64,000 nucleotides of DNA, taken from an uncultured Chloroflexota bacterium (GTDB lineage: Bacteria; Chloroflexota; Anaerolineae; Anaerolineales; Anaerolineaceae). The DNA lies in NCBI GenBank assembly GCA_902791025.1, contig CADATZ010000005.1, forward strand, positions 1 through 64,000, in the 5' to 3' direction. The translations under genes were made by a program, and so were the position numbers. The notes below the pieces were generated by a model. It ran no database searches and was not told where the DNA came from. It saw nothing but the letters and a program-made list of their open reading frames with translations. Below, one piece after another: positions 35,809-44,328 of the stretch. The first letter of the stretch is position 1. Each line of letters starts with the position of its first letter.

Positions 35809-36120
35809 ATGCAAAAGGTACTCAGTGAAGATTTAATTTATCAGATCCTTTCCGTTGTGACAGAAATTCCGGAAGGGAAGGTTGCTACATATGGTCAGAT
35901 TGCAGAATTGATCGGACGGGAAAAGAATTCCCGTCTGGTTGGAAGGGTACTTCATATGGCAGCCTTTTATGGAGATTACCCATGTCATCGAGTCGTTAAT
36001 GCCGAGGGAAGATTAGCTCCGTATTTTTATGACCAAAAGGAGCTCCTTCTTGCTGAAGGTGTTAGTTTTATGAAGAATGGCCATGTCGATATGGAAAAAT
36101 TTCGATGGCGTTGCAGCTAA
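35809..36120 (+). CDS. MGMT-family DNA methyltransferase domain protein (single domain)
   Basis: A 103-residue protein comprising only the DNA-binding/catalytic domain of O6-alkylguanine-DNA alkyltransferases. Features are IPEGKVATYGQIAELIG (helix-turn-helix), the arginine-finger region and the active-site PCHRV. The cysteine is kept, unlike alkyltransferase-like proteins (PWHRV), so it could accept alkyl groups, although full Ogt enzymes are about 160 residues. TATACT at 35790 lies 14 bases before the ATG and no ribosome-binding site is seen, so the leader is very short. It is divergent from the GlyA-GcvT gene and overlaps the convergent ACT gene by 4 bp. Confidence 0.85.
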   Translation: MQKVLSEDLIYQILSVVTEIPEGKVATYGQIAELIGREKNSRLVGRVLHMAAFYGDYPCHRVVNAEGRLAPYFYDQKELLLAEGVSFMKNGHVDMEKFRWRCS

Positions 36121-36482
36121 TCAATAATATATCCTTCTGCTTCGAGAACCTGTAATGCCCTGGAAAAATTATCCTGTTTTACAAAAATATAGTCAGTGTT
36201 ATATGTAGAGACTGCAAAAATTCCAATTTTATTTTCAGCAAGAATTCCTGATATCTTTGAAAGAATACCGACTAAAGAAAAATCTAATATGCCTTGAATA
36301 CGAAAACCTTTCCAGCCATCATCTCTTTCGATTGTGTTGCCTGGTGTGTCTTCTGTTCGACAGACCAGTGACAATTCTTCATCTGTCTTTCCAATAAAAT
36401 AAAAAGGGTTAGATAAATCTAAATCTGATTCTTTTGGTATTTTGCATAACGTTATATTGTATTCGAGTTTTTTTATTTTCAT
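36117..36482 (-). CDS. ACT-domain protein
   Basis: A 121-residue protein with tandem ACT-like halves (ACT_7/CASTOR type). The second half has LDFSLVGILSKISGILAENKIGIFAVSTYNTDYIFV, a pattern typical of amino-acid-sensing ACT folds. It probably binds an amino acid as a regulator; partner and ligand are unknown. Its 3' end overlaps the convergent MGMT gene by 4 bp, the two stop codons sharing bases. Confidence 0.8.
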   Translation of the reverse strand: MKIKKLEYNITLCKIPKESDLDLSNPFYFIGKTDEELSLVCRTEDTPGNTIERDDGWKGFRIQGILDFSLVGILSKISGILAENKIGIFAVSTYNTDYIFVKQDNFSRALQVLEAEGYIID

Positions 36483-36648
36483 ATTACGGCTCCCGGTTTT
36501 CTGTATTGTATTCGGATTAGTATCTCAAAATCAAGTAATATAAGTATAAGCCTGAAAACCGATTTTAATTCACTGTGTACAGTAATTCAAAAAAGAACCG
36601 GATATAATAAACTGATATGTTACTATTTATTAATGTGACCATATTTGC

Positions 36649-36662
36649 TGTGACTTGTCACA
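36649..36662. promoter_or_regulatory. 14-bp palindrome, possible operator
   Basis: TGTGACTTGTCACA is a perfect inverted repeat about 100 bp before the membrane gene at 36760. The half-site TGTGA resembles CRP/FNR-family sites, but the 4-bp spacing is shorter than the usual CRP site. No matching regulator gene is in the window. Confidence 0.35.
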
Positions 36663-36759
36663 AGGTACAGTTAGCCTGTTTCTTACAGAGCAGGAAAAAA
36701 GCTTCTGATGTGTGTTTCTTGAATAGTAGCGCTGAAATAAAGGTAAAGAGGGATTGTTG

Positions 36760-38016
36760 ATGAAAAAGGCGATTTATATATTTGTTTGTTGTCTGGCATC
36801 AATACTTTTAGGTTATTTGCTGCTTACAATTGTATATATGTTCCCGTCAGGTCGTATTTTTGATCATATAAAGCCTTATAAGGGTTATATCGAAAAATTA
36901 GTCAGTCCGCATTTGATTGATTCCTATCAAATCAGCAAGCTTGATACCTATGCTGAATCCATTATGCTTCAGGAAGCTATGATTTCAGCAGAAGATGCTG
37001 ATTTACCTGCATATAAGGCGGCTTTGGTAAATTATTACTATCAAAATGATCCTACGCCACGAGATTCTATTACAAAAATAATTAATGGTGAAAAATTAGA
37101 AAAGGTGGGGTACGGAAGATATTGGCATGGGTATCTTGTCACTCTGAAAACATTGCTATGTTTCCTGACTTATCCGCAAATACAATGGGTCAATATGTTT
37201 GTGCAGCTCTTTTTGTTAATGCTGATATGTGTCCAGTTGGGAAAACGAAATCTGGGGCTTTATTTATTTCCGTTTGTGGTTGTATTCTTTTGGATTCAGG
37301 CTCCATACCTTTCATTAAATCTGCAGTTTTCTACGATCCTTTTTGTTCTTCTTTTTCAATTGAATATCATTCTTGCTTTGGATAAGGATAACAGAACGAA
37401 TAACTTTTATGATTATTTCTTTTTATTCACCGGAATCGTTGTTGCTTATCTGGATTTTTTGACTTATCCTGTCGTTACATTGGGCATTCCATTGGTGTTG
37501 TGGCTGATAATACATAGGCCCGGGAATGCGTGGAATTCAATAAAAACACTGATTCGTTTTTCTGCATTTTGGGTGATTGGCTATACAGTGATGTGGGTCG
37601 GCAAATGGGTTTTGGACTATTTATTCAATTCTCATGAAATTATCGATGATGTGATTTTACAGATACGGACCAGACTTGGGGTAACGAATGGGCTGACTGC
37701 TATTTCCCCGATTCTTGTATTTCAGACAGTATTGGGCAGACCGACTAAGACATTGCCAATGATCATATATGCAGGCGCTGCAGTATATATCGTTTATATT
37801 CTGATGAAAAAAGGTGTCGTTTTCTCAAAGTCACGATTCATCTCTTGTATTCCCTATTTGTTCGTGTCTCTTTATCCTTTTATCTGGATGAGTGTGATGA
37901 AGAACCATTGTCTGGAACACAATTATTTTGTTTATCGCATTCTGGCTGTTTCCTGGTTCGCATTGATTTCAATGATCGCCGTTTTCCAAAAGACTTCTGA
38001 AAACAATCGTGGTTGA
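36760..38016 (+). CDS. polytopic membrane protein of unknown function (glycan-type locus)
   Basis: A 418-residue protein with about 9-10 hydrophobic helices and a hydrophilic loop at about 35-110 after the first helix (SPHLIDSYQISKLDTYAESI). No catalytic family is recognised with confidence. The topology, with a long first extracytoplasmic loop, is like GT-C glycosyltransferases. AGAGGGA lies 7 bases before the ATG at 36760. The next gene, a DUF6020-like protein, starts within 2 bp of its stop or overlaps it. The two probably act together in envelope glycan synthesis. Confidence 0.65.
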   Translation: MKKAIYIFVCCLASILLGYLLLTIVYMFPSGRIFDHIKPYKGYIEKLVSPHLIDSYQISKLDTYAESIMLQEAMISAEDADLPAYKAALVNYYYQNDPTPRDSITKIINGEKLEKVGYGRYWHGYLVTLKTLLCFLTYPQIQWVNMFVQLFLLMLICVQLGKRNLGLYLFPFVVVFFWIQAPYLSLNLQFSTILFVLLFQLNIILALDKDNRTNNFYDYFFLFTGIVVAYLDFLTYPVVTLGIPLVLWLIIHRPGNAWNSIKTLIRFSAFWVIGYTVMWVGKWVLDYLFNSHEIIDDVILQIRTRLGVTNGLTAISPILVFQTVLGRPTKTLPMIIYAGAAVYIVYILMKKGVVFSKSRFISCIPYLFVSLYPFIWMSVMKNHCLEHNYFVYRILAVSWFALISMIAVFQKTSENNRG

Positions 38017-38017
38017 T

Positions 38018-39868
38018 ATGTTGCCGATACTTTTTGCTATTCTGACTGCCTGTGCTTTTTCTTTACCGTATGAACTGCTGAATACTGCGGAGATCGGTGC
38101 GTTAATGCCGGGACATACTGTATTAGAAAAGGTGACTGCCTTTTTACCGGTACTGGGAAAACGAATGTACCCGCAGTGTATTCTGTTATTTTTATTATTC
38201 CTATTCCTCTACAGGGTATTAATTCCAAAAATTCGTGCAAAACATTTTTCAATGTCTGCCTTTTTGACAGGTGCTTTGTTTAGTTTTTATCTGATTGCAG
38301 GCGAATGCGGAATTGCTTATAAAGACCTTGCAGCCTTATTCAAAACAGTGCCTCAAATTGTTATTATGCTCCTGAAGATATGTGGTTGGCTGCCGCTTTT
38401 TTATATAGTGATACGTGCTGCATTTGTTTATGCGGATGAGCACAAAAGTTTGCCAATCAGAGGACATATTTCAAATGTGATATTTGAAAAGCATGCTTTT
38501 TTGGCGCCATTATTGATAATTCTGGCCTGTTGGCTTCCCTATATTGTTGCCTTTTATCCCGGTTTTGTTCCTTCAGACGGTTTGAAACAACTGAATAATT
38601 TTTTCGGTTCCGGAAATTTTACCGATAACCATCCTGCATTTACAAGTATGCTGATGGGGTGGGCTATGAGGCTGGGCAGAGCTATAGGGTCCGATAATTT
38701 GGGAATCTTTTTATTTACCGGTCCGCAAATGCTGATCAATGCAGCAGCGATGGCTGGGTGTTTCCCATTGTTTAAACAAATGAACACGCCGGGTTGGCTT
38801 CGCAAACTGGTCCTTGCCGATTTCGCATTGATTCCAATTTGGCCGAATTATGCTTACTCTCTTTTAAAAGACAGCCTGTACATGGCGATGATCCTATTAT
38901 TTGTGCAAATGCTGATAAAGATTATTAAGGCTCCAAGGACTTTTTGTTCGAGAGCTTTGAATCTGATATTTCTGATGGTCACTATGTGTTTTCTGATGCT
39001 GTTCCGTCATGAGGGACAGTATGTTATTTCATTGGTATTTCTCACACTTTTTACGCTTCCACAACCAAGGAAACATTGGAAAAAACTTGTACCTATATTA
39101 TTGATTCCTTTATGTTTGGTCAATATTTTCAATCGTGTGATTCGACCTGCGTTGAGTATTGATGATGCTCCGGCGAGGGAGGCTCTAACGATGGCGTTCC
39201 GGCAGACTTCATCAATTGTTGTAAATATGGAAGAAAGTCTTACTTCGGATGAGTCTGAAGTACTTCATGAACTTTTCGTATATGAGAATATTCCCGAGAT
39301 GTATTCAATCAGTACGGAAAATGCGGATTTATTGAAAGGTCAATTTGATCCATGGGCGCCAAAAGATGCGATTCTTCGTTATCTGAAAGTTTGGCTATCA
39401 CTCGGAATTAAACACCCTTTGACTTATTTGAATGTCTTTCTTTGCTCTAATACGCGGTATTATGATCCTTTTCTGACACCATATCGCGATATTTATGGCT
39501 GGTTTGGAATTGAGCAGGCTGAATATGTCAACCAGGGACTTTTTGATATTTATTATCAGCCGCGGACTGCTTTTCTTCGTTCGGCACTCATCAATTTAGC
39601 AAATGGTTTGCCATATTTTCCTATGACGTCGCTGTTCTATTCCTTAGGATTTAATGCCTGGCTGATGATTTTTTGCCTTGCATATTCTCTCAGGAAAAAG
39701 ATTCATGGTGTTATAATTCCGTTGTTGCCGGGCTTGATCACTTTTGTTTTGATTCAGCATTCTGCTGTAAATGGATTTTTCCGTTACATGCTTCCGCTTT
39801 TGATCACTTTGCCTTTAGCTTTTGCATGGGTGCTGTCTTTCTCAACTGAGAACTTAAGGAAGAACTGA
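38018..39868 (+). CDS. large membrane protein, DUF6020-like (glycosyltransferase-type)
   Basis: A 616-residue polytopic protein with about 12 helices. It has the same ordered motifs as the protein at 29032-30945: FYPGFVPSDGLKQL, then DNHPAFTSMLMG, then MLFRHEGQYVI, and late in the chain a RYYDPFLTPY loop. DUF6020 members are thought to be lipid-linked sugar transferases. A GTG at 38009 is a possible earlier start that would overlap the upstream gene. It ends 10 bp from the convergent wecB. Confidence 0.72.
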   Translation: MLPILFAILTACAFSLPYELLNTAEIGALMPGHTVLEKVTAFLPVLGKRMYPQCILLFLLFLFLYRVLIPKIRAKHFSMSAFLTGALFSFYLIAGECGIAYKDLAALFKTVPQIVIMLLKICGWLPLFYIVIRAAFVYADEHKSLPIRGHISNVIFEKHAFLAPLLIILACWLPYIVAFYPGFVPSDGLKQLNNFFGSGNFTDNHPAFTSMLMGWAMRLGRAIGSDNLGIFLFTGPQMLINAAAMAGCFPLFKQMNTPGWLRKLVLADFALIPIWPNYAYSLLKDSLYMAMILLFVQMLIKIIKAPRTFCSRALNLIFLMVTMCFLMLFRHEGQYVISLVFLTLFTLPQPRKHWKKLVPILLIPLCLVNIFNRVIRPALSIDDAPAREALTMAFRQTSSIVVNMEESLTSDESEVLHELFVYENIPEMYSISTENADLLKGQFDPWAPKDAILRYLKVWLSLGIKHPLTYLNVFLCSNTRYYDPFLTPYRDIYGWFGIEQAEYVNQGLFDIYYQPRTAFLRSALINLANGLPYFPMTSLFYSLGFNAWLMIFCLAYSLRKKIHGVIIPLLPGLITFVLIQHSAVNGFFRYMLPLLITLPLAFAWVLSFSTENLRKN

Positions 39869-39878
39869 TAAATAGTCC

Positions 39879-40973
39879 TTATACCGCAAGAATTGCGGAA
39901 ACAATCCGTTCCGAGGCAAACCCGTCTCCATAAGGATTGACAGCCTGTGCCATGTCATTATAGACCCGCTCGTCATCTAAAAGTCTGCTGCATTCGCGGT
40001 AAATAACGTTTTCATCAGTACCAACCAGCTTCAGCGTTCCAGCTGTGATTCCTTCCGGACGTTCGGTGGTATCCCTCATCACCAGAACCGGTTTTCCCAA
40101 TGAAGGTGCTTCTTCCTGGATCCCGCCGCTGTCAGTCAATATCAGGTAGGAGCGAGCCATGAAGTTGTGAAAATCCAGAACTTCGAGCGGTTCGATCAGA
40201 TGCATCCGGCTGCATCCGGAAAATTCGGTTTCAGCCGCTTCCCGGACAAGAGGATTCATATGGATCGGATAAATTGCTTTAACGTCCGGATGCTCTTCGA
40301 TAACTCTGCGGATTGCCCGGAACATCGCGTGCATAGGTGCTCCAAGGTTTTCCCGCCGGTGAGCGGTGATCAGGATCAACCGGGAGTTTTTGGCCCAGTC
40401 CAGTTCCGGATGATGATATTCATCCCGGACCGTTGTTTTGAGCGCGTCAATGACCGTGTTTCCGGTTACAAAGATGGAACTGTTCTCCCGTCCTTCTCTG
40501 ATGAGGTTTTGCTTTGCCAGCTCTGTCGGCGCAAAATTGTATTGGGCAATGATGCTTACTCCCTGCCGGTTGAATTCTTCGGGGTAGGGAGAGTAGATAT
40601 TATGCGTACGCAGACCGGCCTCCACGTGCCCTACCGGGATTTGCAGATAGTAACATGCAAGCGCGGCTGCAAAGGTCGTGGAGGTGTCACCGTGAACCAG
40701 GACCAGATCCGGTTTTTCCTCTTCCAAAATATCTTTCATTCCGTTCAGTACATTAGTGGTGATATCAAACAGGGTTTGTTTGGGCTTCATCACATGCAGG
40801 TCATAGTCCGGTGTGATGTGAAAAACGTCCAGGACCTGCTGCAGCATTTCCCTGTGCTGCCCGGTTACACAAACCTTTGTTATGATTTCCGGATGTTTTT
40901 TCAGCTCAAGTACCACCGGGCACATCTTGATTGCCTCCGGACGGGTTCCAAACGTTACGATGATCTTTTTCAT
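39879..40973 (-). CDS. wecB: UDP-N-acetylglucosamine 2-epimerase
   Basis: A 364-residue cytosolic epimerase making UDP-ManNAc from UDP-GlcNAc. Motifs are FGTRPEAIKM at the N-terminus, GDTSTTFAAALA, HVEAGLRTHN, ITAHRRENLG and TDSGGIQEEAP, all typical of non-hydrolysing WecB. The next gene upstream on the same strand is the UDP-ManNAc dehydrogenase, 17 bp away. The pair therefore produces UDP-ManNAcA, a precursor of surface polysaccharide. Confidence 0.93.
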   Translation of the reverse strand: MKKIIVTFGTRPEAIKMCPVVLELKKHPEIITKVCVTGQHREMLQQVLDVFHITPDYDLHVMKPKQTLFDITTNVLNGMKDILEEEKPDLVLVHGDTSTTFAAALACYYLQIPVGHVEAGLRTHNIYSPYPEEFNRQGVSIIAQYNFAPTELAKQNLIREGRENSSIFVTGNTVIDALKTTVRDEYHHPELDWAKNSRLILITAHRRENLGAPMHAMFRAIRRVIEEHPDVKAIYPIHMNPLVREAAETEFSGCSRMHLIEPLEVLDFHNFMARSYLILTDSGGIQEEAPSLGKPVLVMRDTTERPEGITAGTLKLVGTDENVIYRECSRLLDDERVYNDMAQAVNPYGDGFASERIVSAILAV

Positions 40974-40990
40974 AAATGATAAGTTTTCCG

Positions 40991-42199
40991 TTACAAATAA
41001 TTAATTTCAGCTTCATCCAGAACATGACGGGTATCGAAAACGATTTTACCCTTCAGCAGGGCTTTCTGCTCCAGAATTTCCGAGTGTCCGACCATGATTA
41101 CAACCATATCGATTGATTTCAGGAACGAATCCAGTTTGTGATGTTGATTCGGGACAATATCCTTTTTCACGTATGGATCATAAACCTGAACAAGTCCGCC
41201 GGAGAGATGCTTTTCCATAATTTCAAGCATCTGGAGCGTTGGGCTCTCGCGGACATCGTCGACGTTTTCTTTGTAGGTCAGTCCGTATAATCCGACACGG
41301 GCAGCGTTTTTCAGGCCATTGGCTTCCATGATTTCATGAATGCGGTTCAGAATATATTCCGGCTGGGTGTCGTTGATATTCCTGGCTGTATGGATCAAGG
41401 GAGTCAGGTTGGGGTAGTCACCAACGAGGAACCATGGATCAACGGAAATGCAGTGCCCGCCGACACCCGGGCCTGGGTTGAGAATGTTTACTCTTGGATG
41501 GCAATTGGCGATCCGAATCACTTCATAGACATCCAAACCGGTCTCATGGCAGATGCGTGAAAGCTCATTGGCGTAGGCAATGTTGACATCGCGGTAGGTG
41601 TTTTCAACCACTTTACTCATTTCCGCAGTTTTGATATCAGTCAGATTAATTTGCCCCTGACAAAAAGAGCTGTAAATCGTTTTTATTAATTCTCCGGTTT
41701 CCGGAGTGTCAGCGCCAATCGTCCTGGCGTTATGGACCAGTTCGTACAGCATATTTCCGGGGATGATCCTTTCCGGAGCATGTGCGAGACGAACGGCACG
41801 AGCACCCAGCAGCGGACGTACACAGTGTTCGATTGTACCGGGTGAGATGGTCGATTCAATTACGATGACTGCGTCATCGCTGCACACTTTCAGAACATTT
41901 TCTACAGCGGAAACTACAAATGACGGGTCGATTTTTTTTGTAGTCTTGGAATAAGGCGTCGGAACTGCGATAATATAGATATCAGCCCTTTGGTAATCTG
42001 TCGAAAATTGAATGCCCGATTCAATTGCCTTTTTAAACAATTCCGGGAGATTCTTTTCTTCAAAGGTGATTTCGTGGTTGGACAGTTTTTTGATTAAATC
42101 TCTGTTATAATCTGTCCCTATGATATTCTTTCCGTGCGCGGAGAGAATTAGTGCGGTGGGCAGACCGATATATCCCAATCCGATGACATTGATCAGCAT
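40991..42199 (-). CDS. wecC: UDP-N-acetyl-D-mannosamine dehydrogenase
   Basis: A 402-residue NAD-dependent UDP-sugar dehydrogenase. The Rossmann motif is VIGLGYIGLPTA at the N-terminus, with ESTISPGT, the catalytic cysteine in GPGVGGHCISVDPW, and a C-terminal LYGLTYKENVDDVRESPT. It oxidises UDP-ManNAc to UDP-ManNAcA. AAGAGG before the ATG at 42199 is preferred to the in-frame ATG at 42217, which has no ribosome-binding site. It is co-directional with wecB. Confidence 0.9.
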   Translation of the reverse strand: MLINVIGLGYIGLPTALILSAHGKNIIGTDYNRDLIKKLSNHEITFEEKNLPELFKKAIESGIQFSTDYQRADIYIIAVPTPYSKTTKKIDPSFVVSAVENVLKVCSDDAVIVIESTISPGTIEHCVRPLLGARAVRLAHAPERIIPGNMLYELVHNARTIGADTPETGELIKTIYSSFCQGQINLTDIKTAEMSKVVENTYRDVNIAYANELSRICHETGLDVYEVIRIANCHPRVNILNPGPGVGGHCISVDPWFLVGDYPNLTPLIHTARNINDTQPEYILNRIHEIMEANGLKNAARVGLYGLTYKENVDDVRESPTLQMLEIMEKHLSGGLVQVYDPYVKKDIVPNQHHKLDSFLKSIDMVVIMVGHSEILEQKALLKGKIVFDTRHVLDEAEINYL

Positions 42200-42215
42200 A
42201 TGAACCTCTTTTTTC

Positions 42216-42249
42216 ATTGAGTCAATGGAACCTGTTCTGTTGACTCAAT
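42216..42249. promoter_or_regulatory. 34-bp palindrome in the wecC upstream region
   Basis: ATTGAGTCAA and TTGACTCAAT flank an inner GAAC/GTTC hairpin. It starts 17 bp before the wecC start codon, within the transcribed leader or promoter. It shares GTCAATGGAA with the palindrome at 32543 and GAGTCAA with the hairpin at 45445, so these may be related elements or operators. Confidence 0.55.
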
Positions 42250-42342
42250 TCTGAACAGATACCGTTCTTATTATATTCGTATTTCAGATCGAAGCGCTTT
42301 GGAGAAGGTAAATCAGTATTCCTTCTCCTGAGGTATCTATTC

Positions 42343-42449
42343 AGGACGAAGTACATCTGGACAGGTTGCTTGTTGCTGCGAGGCCAATACAAGAAAACTG
42401 TACTGCGTGTTGCGCGTCAAGGGAGTGAACAGTTACCTCCTGAATATCT
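42343..42449. repeat. degenerate HR1-like palindrome
   Basis: The outer ends TATTCAGGA and TCCTGAATA are inverted. Inside, GTACATCTGGACAGG and CTTGTTGCTGCGAGG, then ACAAGAAAACTGTAC, align with the HR1 pattern (GCACATGGGGACAGG, CTTGTG, CACAAG) after many substitutions. This is probably an old HR1 copy. Confidence 0.5.
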
Positions 42450-42470
42450 ATTATAATAGAGGAAAAAAAA

Positions 42471-42500
42471 TTGTATAACAAATTGATATTAGCTTATAAT
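42471..42500 (+). promoter_or_regulatory. candidate promoter of the adenylation/GNAT/carrier cassette
   Basis: TTGTAT (42471-42476) and TATAAT (42495-42500) are separated by 18 bp in a very AT-rich stretch. If used, the adenylation gene at 42823 has a leader of about 315 bases. Confidence 0.45.
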
Positions 42501-42822
42501 AGTTTTGTGGTTATTGTTCAGGAGCAGGTGGTGCATCACGAAGTACAGTTGGTACTGACTTAGTCTGAATCTTGATTCAGCATGGTCCGCATGAAAAACT
42601 GTACTCTATGATGCGTTATTGGGTTCTGAATAGAACCGTGATTGTTTTTGTAACCATTCGGAACTTAATTTTGGTCAGAGGACTGCATGCCTGGTTGAAT
42701 CCCTGTATGAGAATAGTATTCATATCCGGGACACTATTGAAAGACAGTATATTGTTTCAGAAGTGTGATTTTCTGAATCTATCAGGTTACATCTGTGGGA
42801 ATTTCTATGGATAGGAGAAAGA
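42501..42822 (+). other. long structured leader before the adenylation gene
   Basis: Over 300 bp without a credible gene; an 80-codon frame here has no ribosome-binding site and no protein-like pattern. It holds small perfect hairpins: CTGAATC/GATTCAG (42565-42580) and GGTTCT/AGAACC (about 42620-42635). No T-box or known riboswitch core was recognised. GGATAGGAG directly precedes the ATG at 42823. Confidence 0.45.
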
Positions 42823-44328
42823 ATGATACGAAACATTTTGGATTATCTGGAAAAATCGGCTGAAAAATATAGCGATAAAGAAGCTTTCGTAGGTGAGAAA
42901 TCTGCTTTAACTTTTGCTGAACTAAAGGATCAGTCCAGACGAATAGGTTCTGCATTGGCAGAATTGATCGAAAAGGGACAGCCGGTGGCTGTTTTCATGG
43001 ACAAAACACCGGAAGCGATTGCAGCTTTTATGGGTGTGGTGTACGCCGGCGGCATTTATGTTCCTGTTGATGTTTCCATGCCCGAGCGCAGGACAGAGCT
43101 GATTTTTGAGACTTTAAAGAATAATATTATTGTTACAGACGAACAAAACCTTGAAAAATTGAAAGTACTCCAATTCATCGGAAAGATTTTACTGTTTTCT
43201 GATATTGTAAAAACTGAAATAAATTCGACATACCTTGAAATGATCTACAGAAAGACAATCGATTTTGATCCATTGTATATTATTTTCACATCAGGATCAA
43301 CCGGTATACCGAAAGGTGTTGTTCAAAGCCATAGAGCCGTAATTGATTTCATCGAATGGTTCAGTGGAACTGCGCACTTTGACAGCAGTTGTATATTTGG
43401 TAATCAGGCACCTTTCTATTTTGATATGTCAGTGAAAGATATTTATGGTGCACTGCGGAACGGTGCAACTGATTATATAATTCCGCATAAGTTGTTTAGT
43501 TTTCCAACGAAACTTTTTTCATTTCTGAACGAAAAACAAATTAATACCCTCACTTGGGCCACATCAGCAATATGTTTGAATGCCAATGAGCAGGTGTTTG
43601 AAAAGGAGCCTCTTCGCTATGTGAAATCCGTTTGTTTTGGCGGAGAAGCTATGCCTGTAAAGGTTTTGAATCTTTGGAGAAAATATCTTCCCCATGCAAT
43701 GTTCATGAATATGTACGGTCCGACGGAAACCGCTGTCGACTGTACATATTATATTGTCGATCGTGATTTTGATATTACAGAACAATTGCCTGCCGGTCAT
43801 CCCTGTTACAATACCGATATTATAATTCTAAAAGGGCTTCAGCCGGTTGGTCCTAATGAGGTCGGTGAAATATGTGTTCGTGGTTCGTCATTGGCTCATG
43901 GTTATTACAATAATCCAGAAAAAACAAAGGAAGGTTTTATCCAAAATCCGCTCCAGTCTACTTATCCTGAATTGATTTACCGTACTGGTGATATGGGATA
44001 TTTTAATGAGCGGGGAGAAATCATGTTCTCAGCCAGAAAAGATGACCAAATCAAACATATGGGATTCCGTATCGAGTTAGGTGAGATTGAAACTGCTTTA
44101 GGATCTATCAATGGTATTTCAAGATGCTGCTGTTTGTTTGACAGTAATAAAGACAAGATTGTTTGTATTTATTCCGGTGATTTGGAAAAGAAGGAAATAA
44201 TATTGGAGCTCAGTAAGCTGGTTCCCAAATACATGTGGCCAAATATTTTTATTAAACTGCAGCGGCTGCCATTGAATGCCAATGGGAAAATTGATCGGGT
44301 GCAATTAAAAAAGGATTACATCGGATGA
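42823..44328 (+). CDS. stand-alone amino-acid adenylation enzyme (NRPS A-domain/DltA-like)
   Basis: A 501-residue adenylation enzyme activating a carboxylate with ATP and loading it on a carrier protein. Core motifs are FTSGSTGIPKGV (about 155-166), FYFDMSVKDIY with the aspartate that binds an amino group (about D201), MYGPTETAVDCTYY, YRTGDMG, DDQIKHMGFRIELGEIE and the lysine motif PLNANGKIDR near the end. It has no condensation, carrier or thioesterase domain. A GNAT enzyme overlaps its stop (ATGA) and a carrier protein follows, making a minimal aminoacyl-loading unit. DltA-like D-Ala activation is possible, but DltB and DltD are absent. Confidence 0.85.
   Translation: MIRNILDYLEKSAEKYSDKEAFVGEKSALTFAELKDQSRRIGSALAELIEKGQPVAVFMDKTPEAIAAFMGVVYAGGIYVPVDVSMPERRTELIFETLKNNIIVTDEQNLEKLKVLQFIGKILLFSDIVKTEINSTYLEMIYRKTIDFDPLYIIFTSGSTGIPKGVVQSHRAVIDFIEWFSGTAHFDSSCIFGNQAPFYFDMSVKDIYGALRNGATDYIIPHKLFSFPTKLFSFLNEKQINTLTWATSAICLNANEQVFEKEPLRYVKSVCFGGEAMPVKVLNLWRKYLPHAMFMNMYGPTETAVDCTYYIVDRDFDITEQLPAGHPCYNTDIIILKGLQPVGPNEVGEICVRGSSLAHGYYNNPEKTKEGFIQNPLQSTYPELIYRTGDMGYFNERGEIMFSARKDDQIKHMGFRIELGEIETALGSINGISRCCCLFDSNKDKIVCIYSGDLEKKEIILELSKLVPKYMWPNIFIKLQRLPLNANGKIDRVQLKKDYIG

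Noticed and set aside
40167..40979. 270-codon plus-strand frame opposite wecB
   Set aside because: wecB motifs are complete on the minus strand; this frame is the antisense shadow without a ribosome-binding site.
42572..42814. 80-codon frame in the leader of the adenylation gene
   Set aside because: No ribosome-binding site, irregular composition, and it overlaps small hairpins; more likely untranslated leader.
42471..42822. T-box or other known riboswitch before the adenylation gene
   Set aside because: The T-box antiterminator core and other familiar conserved cores were looked for and not found.
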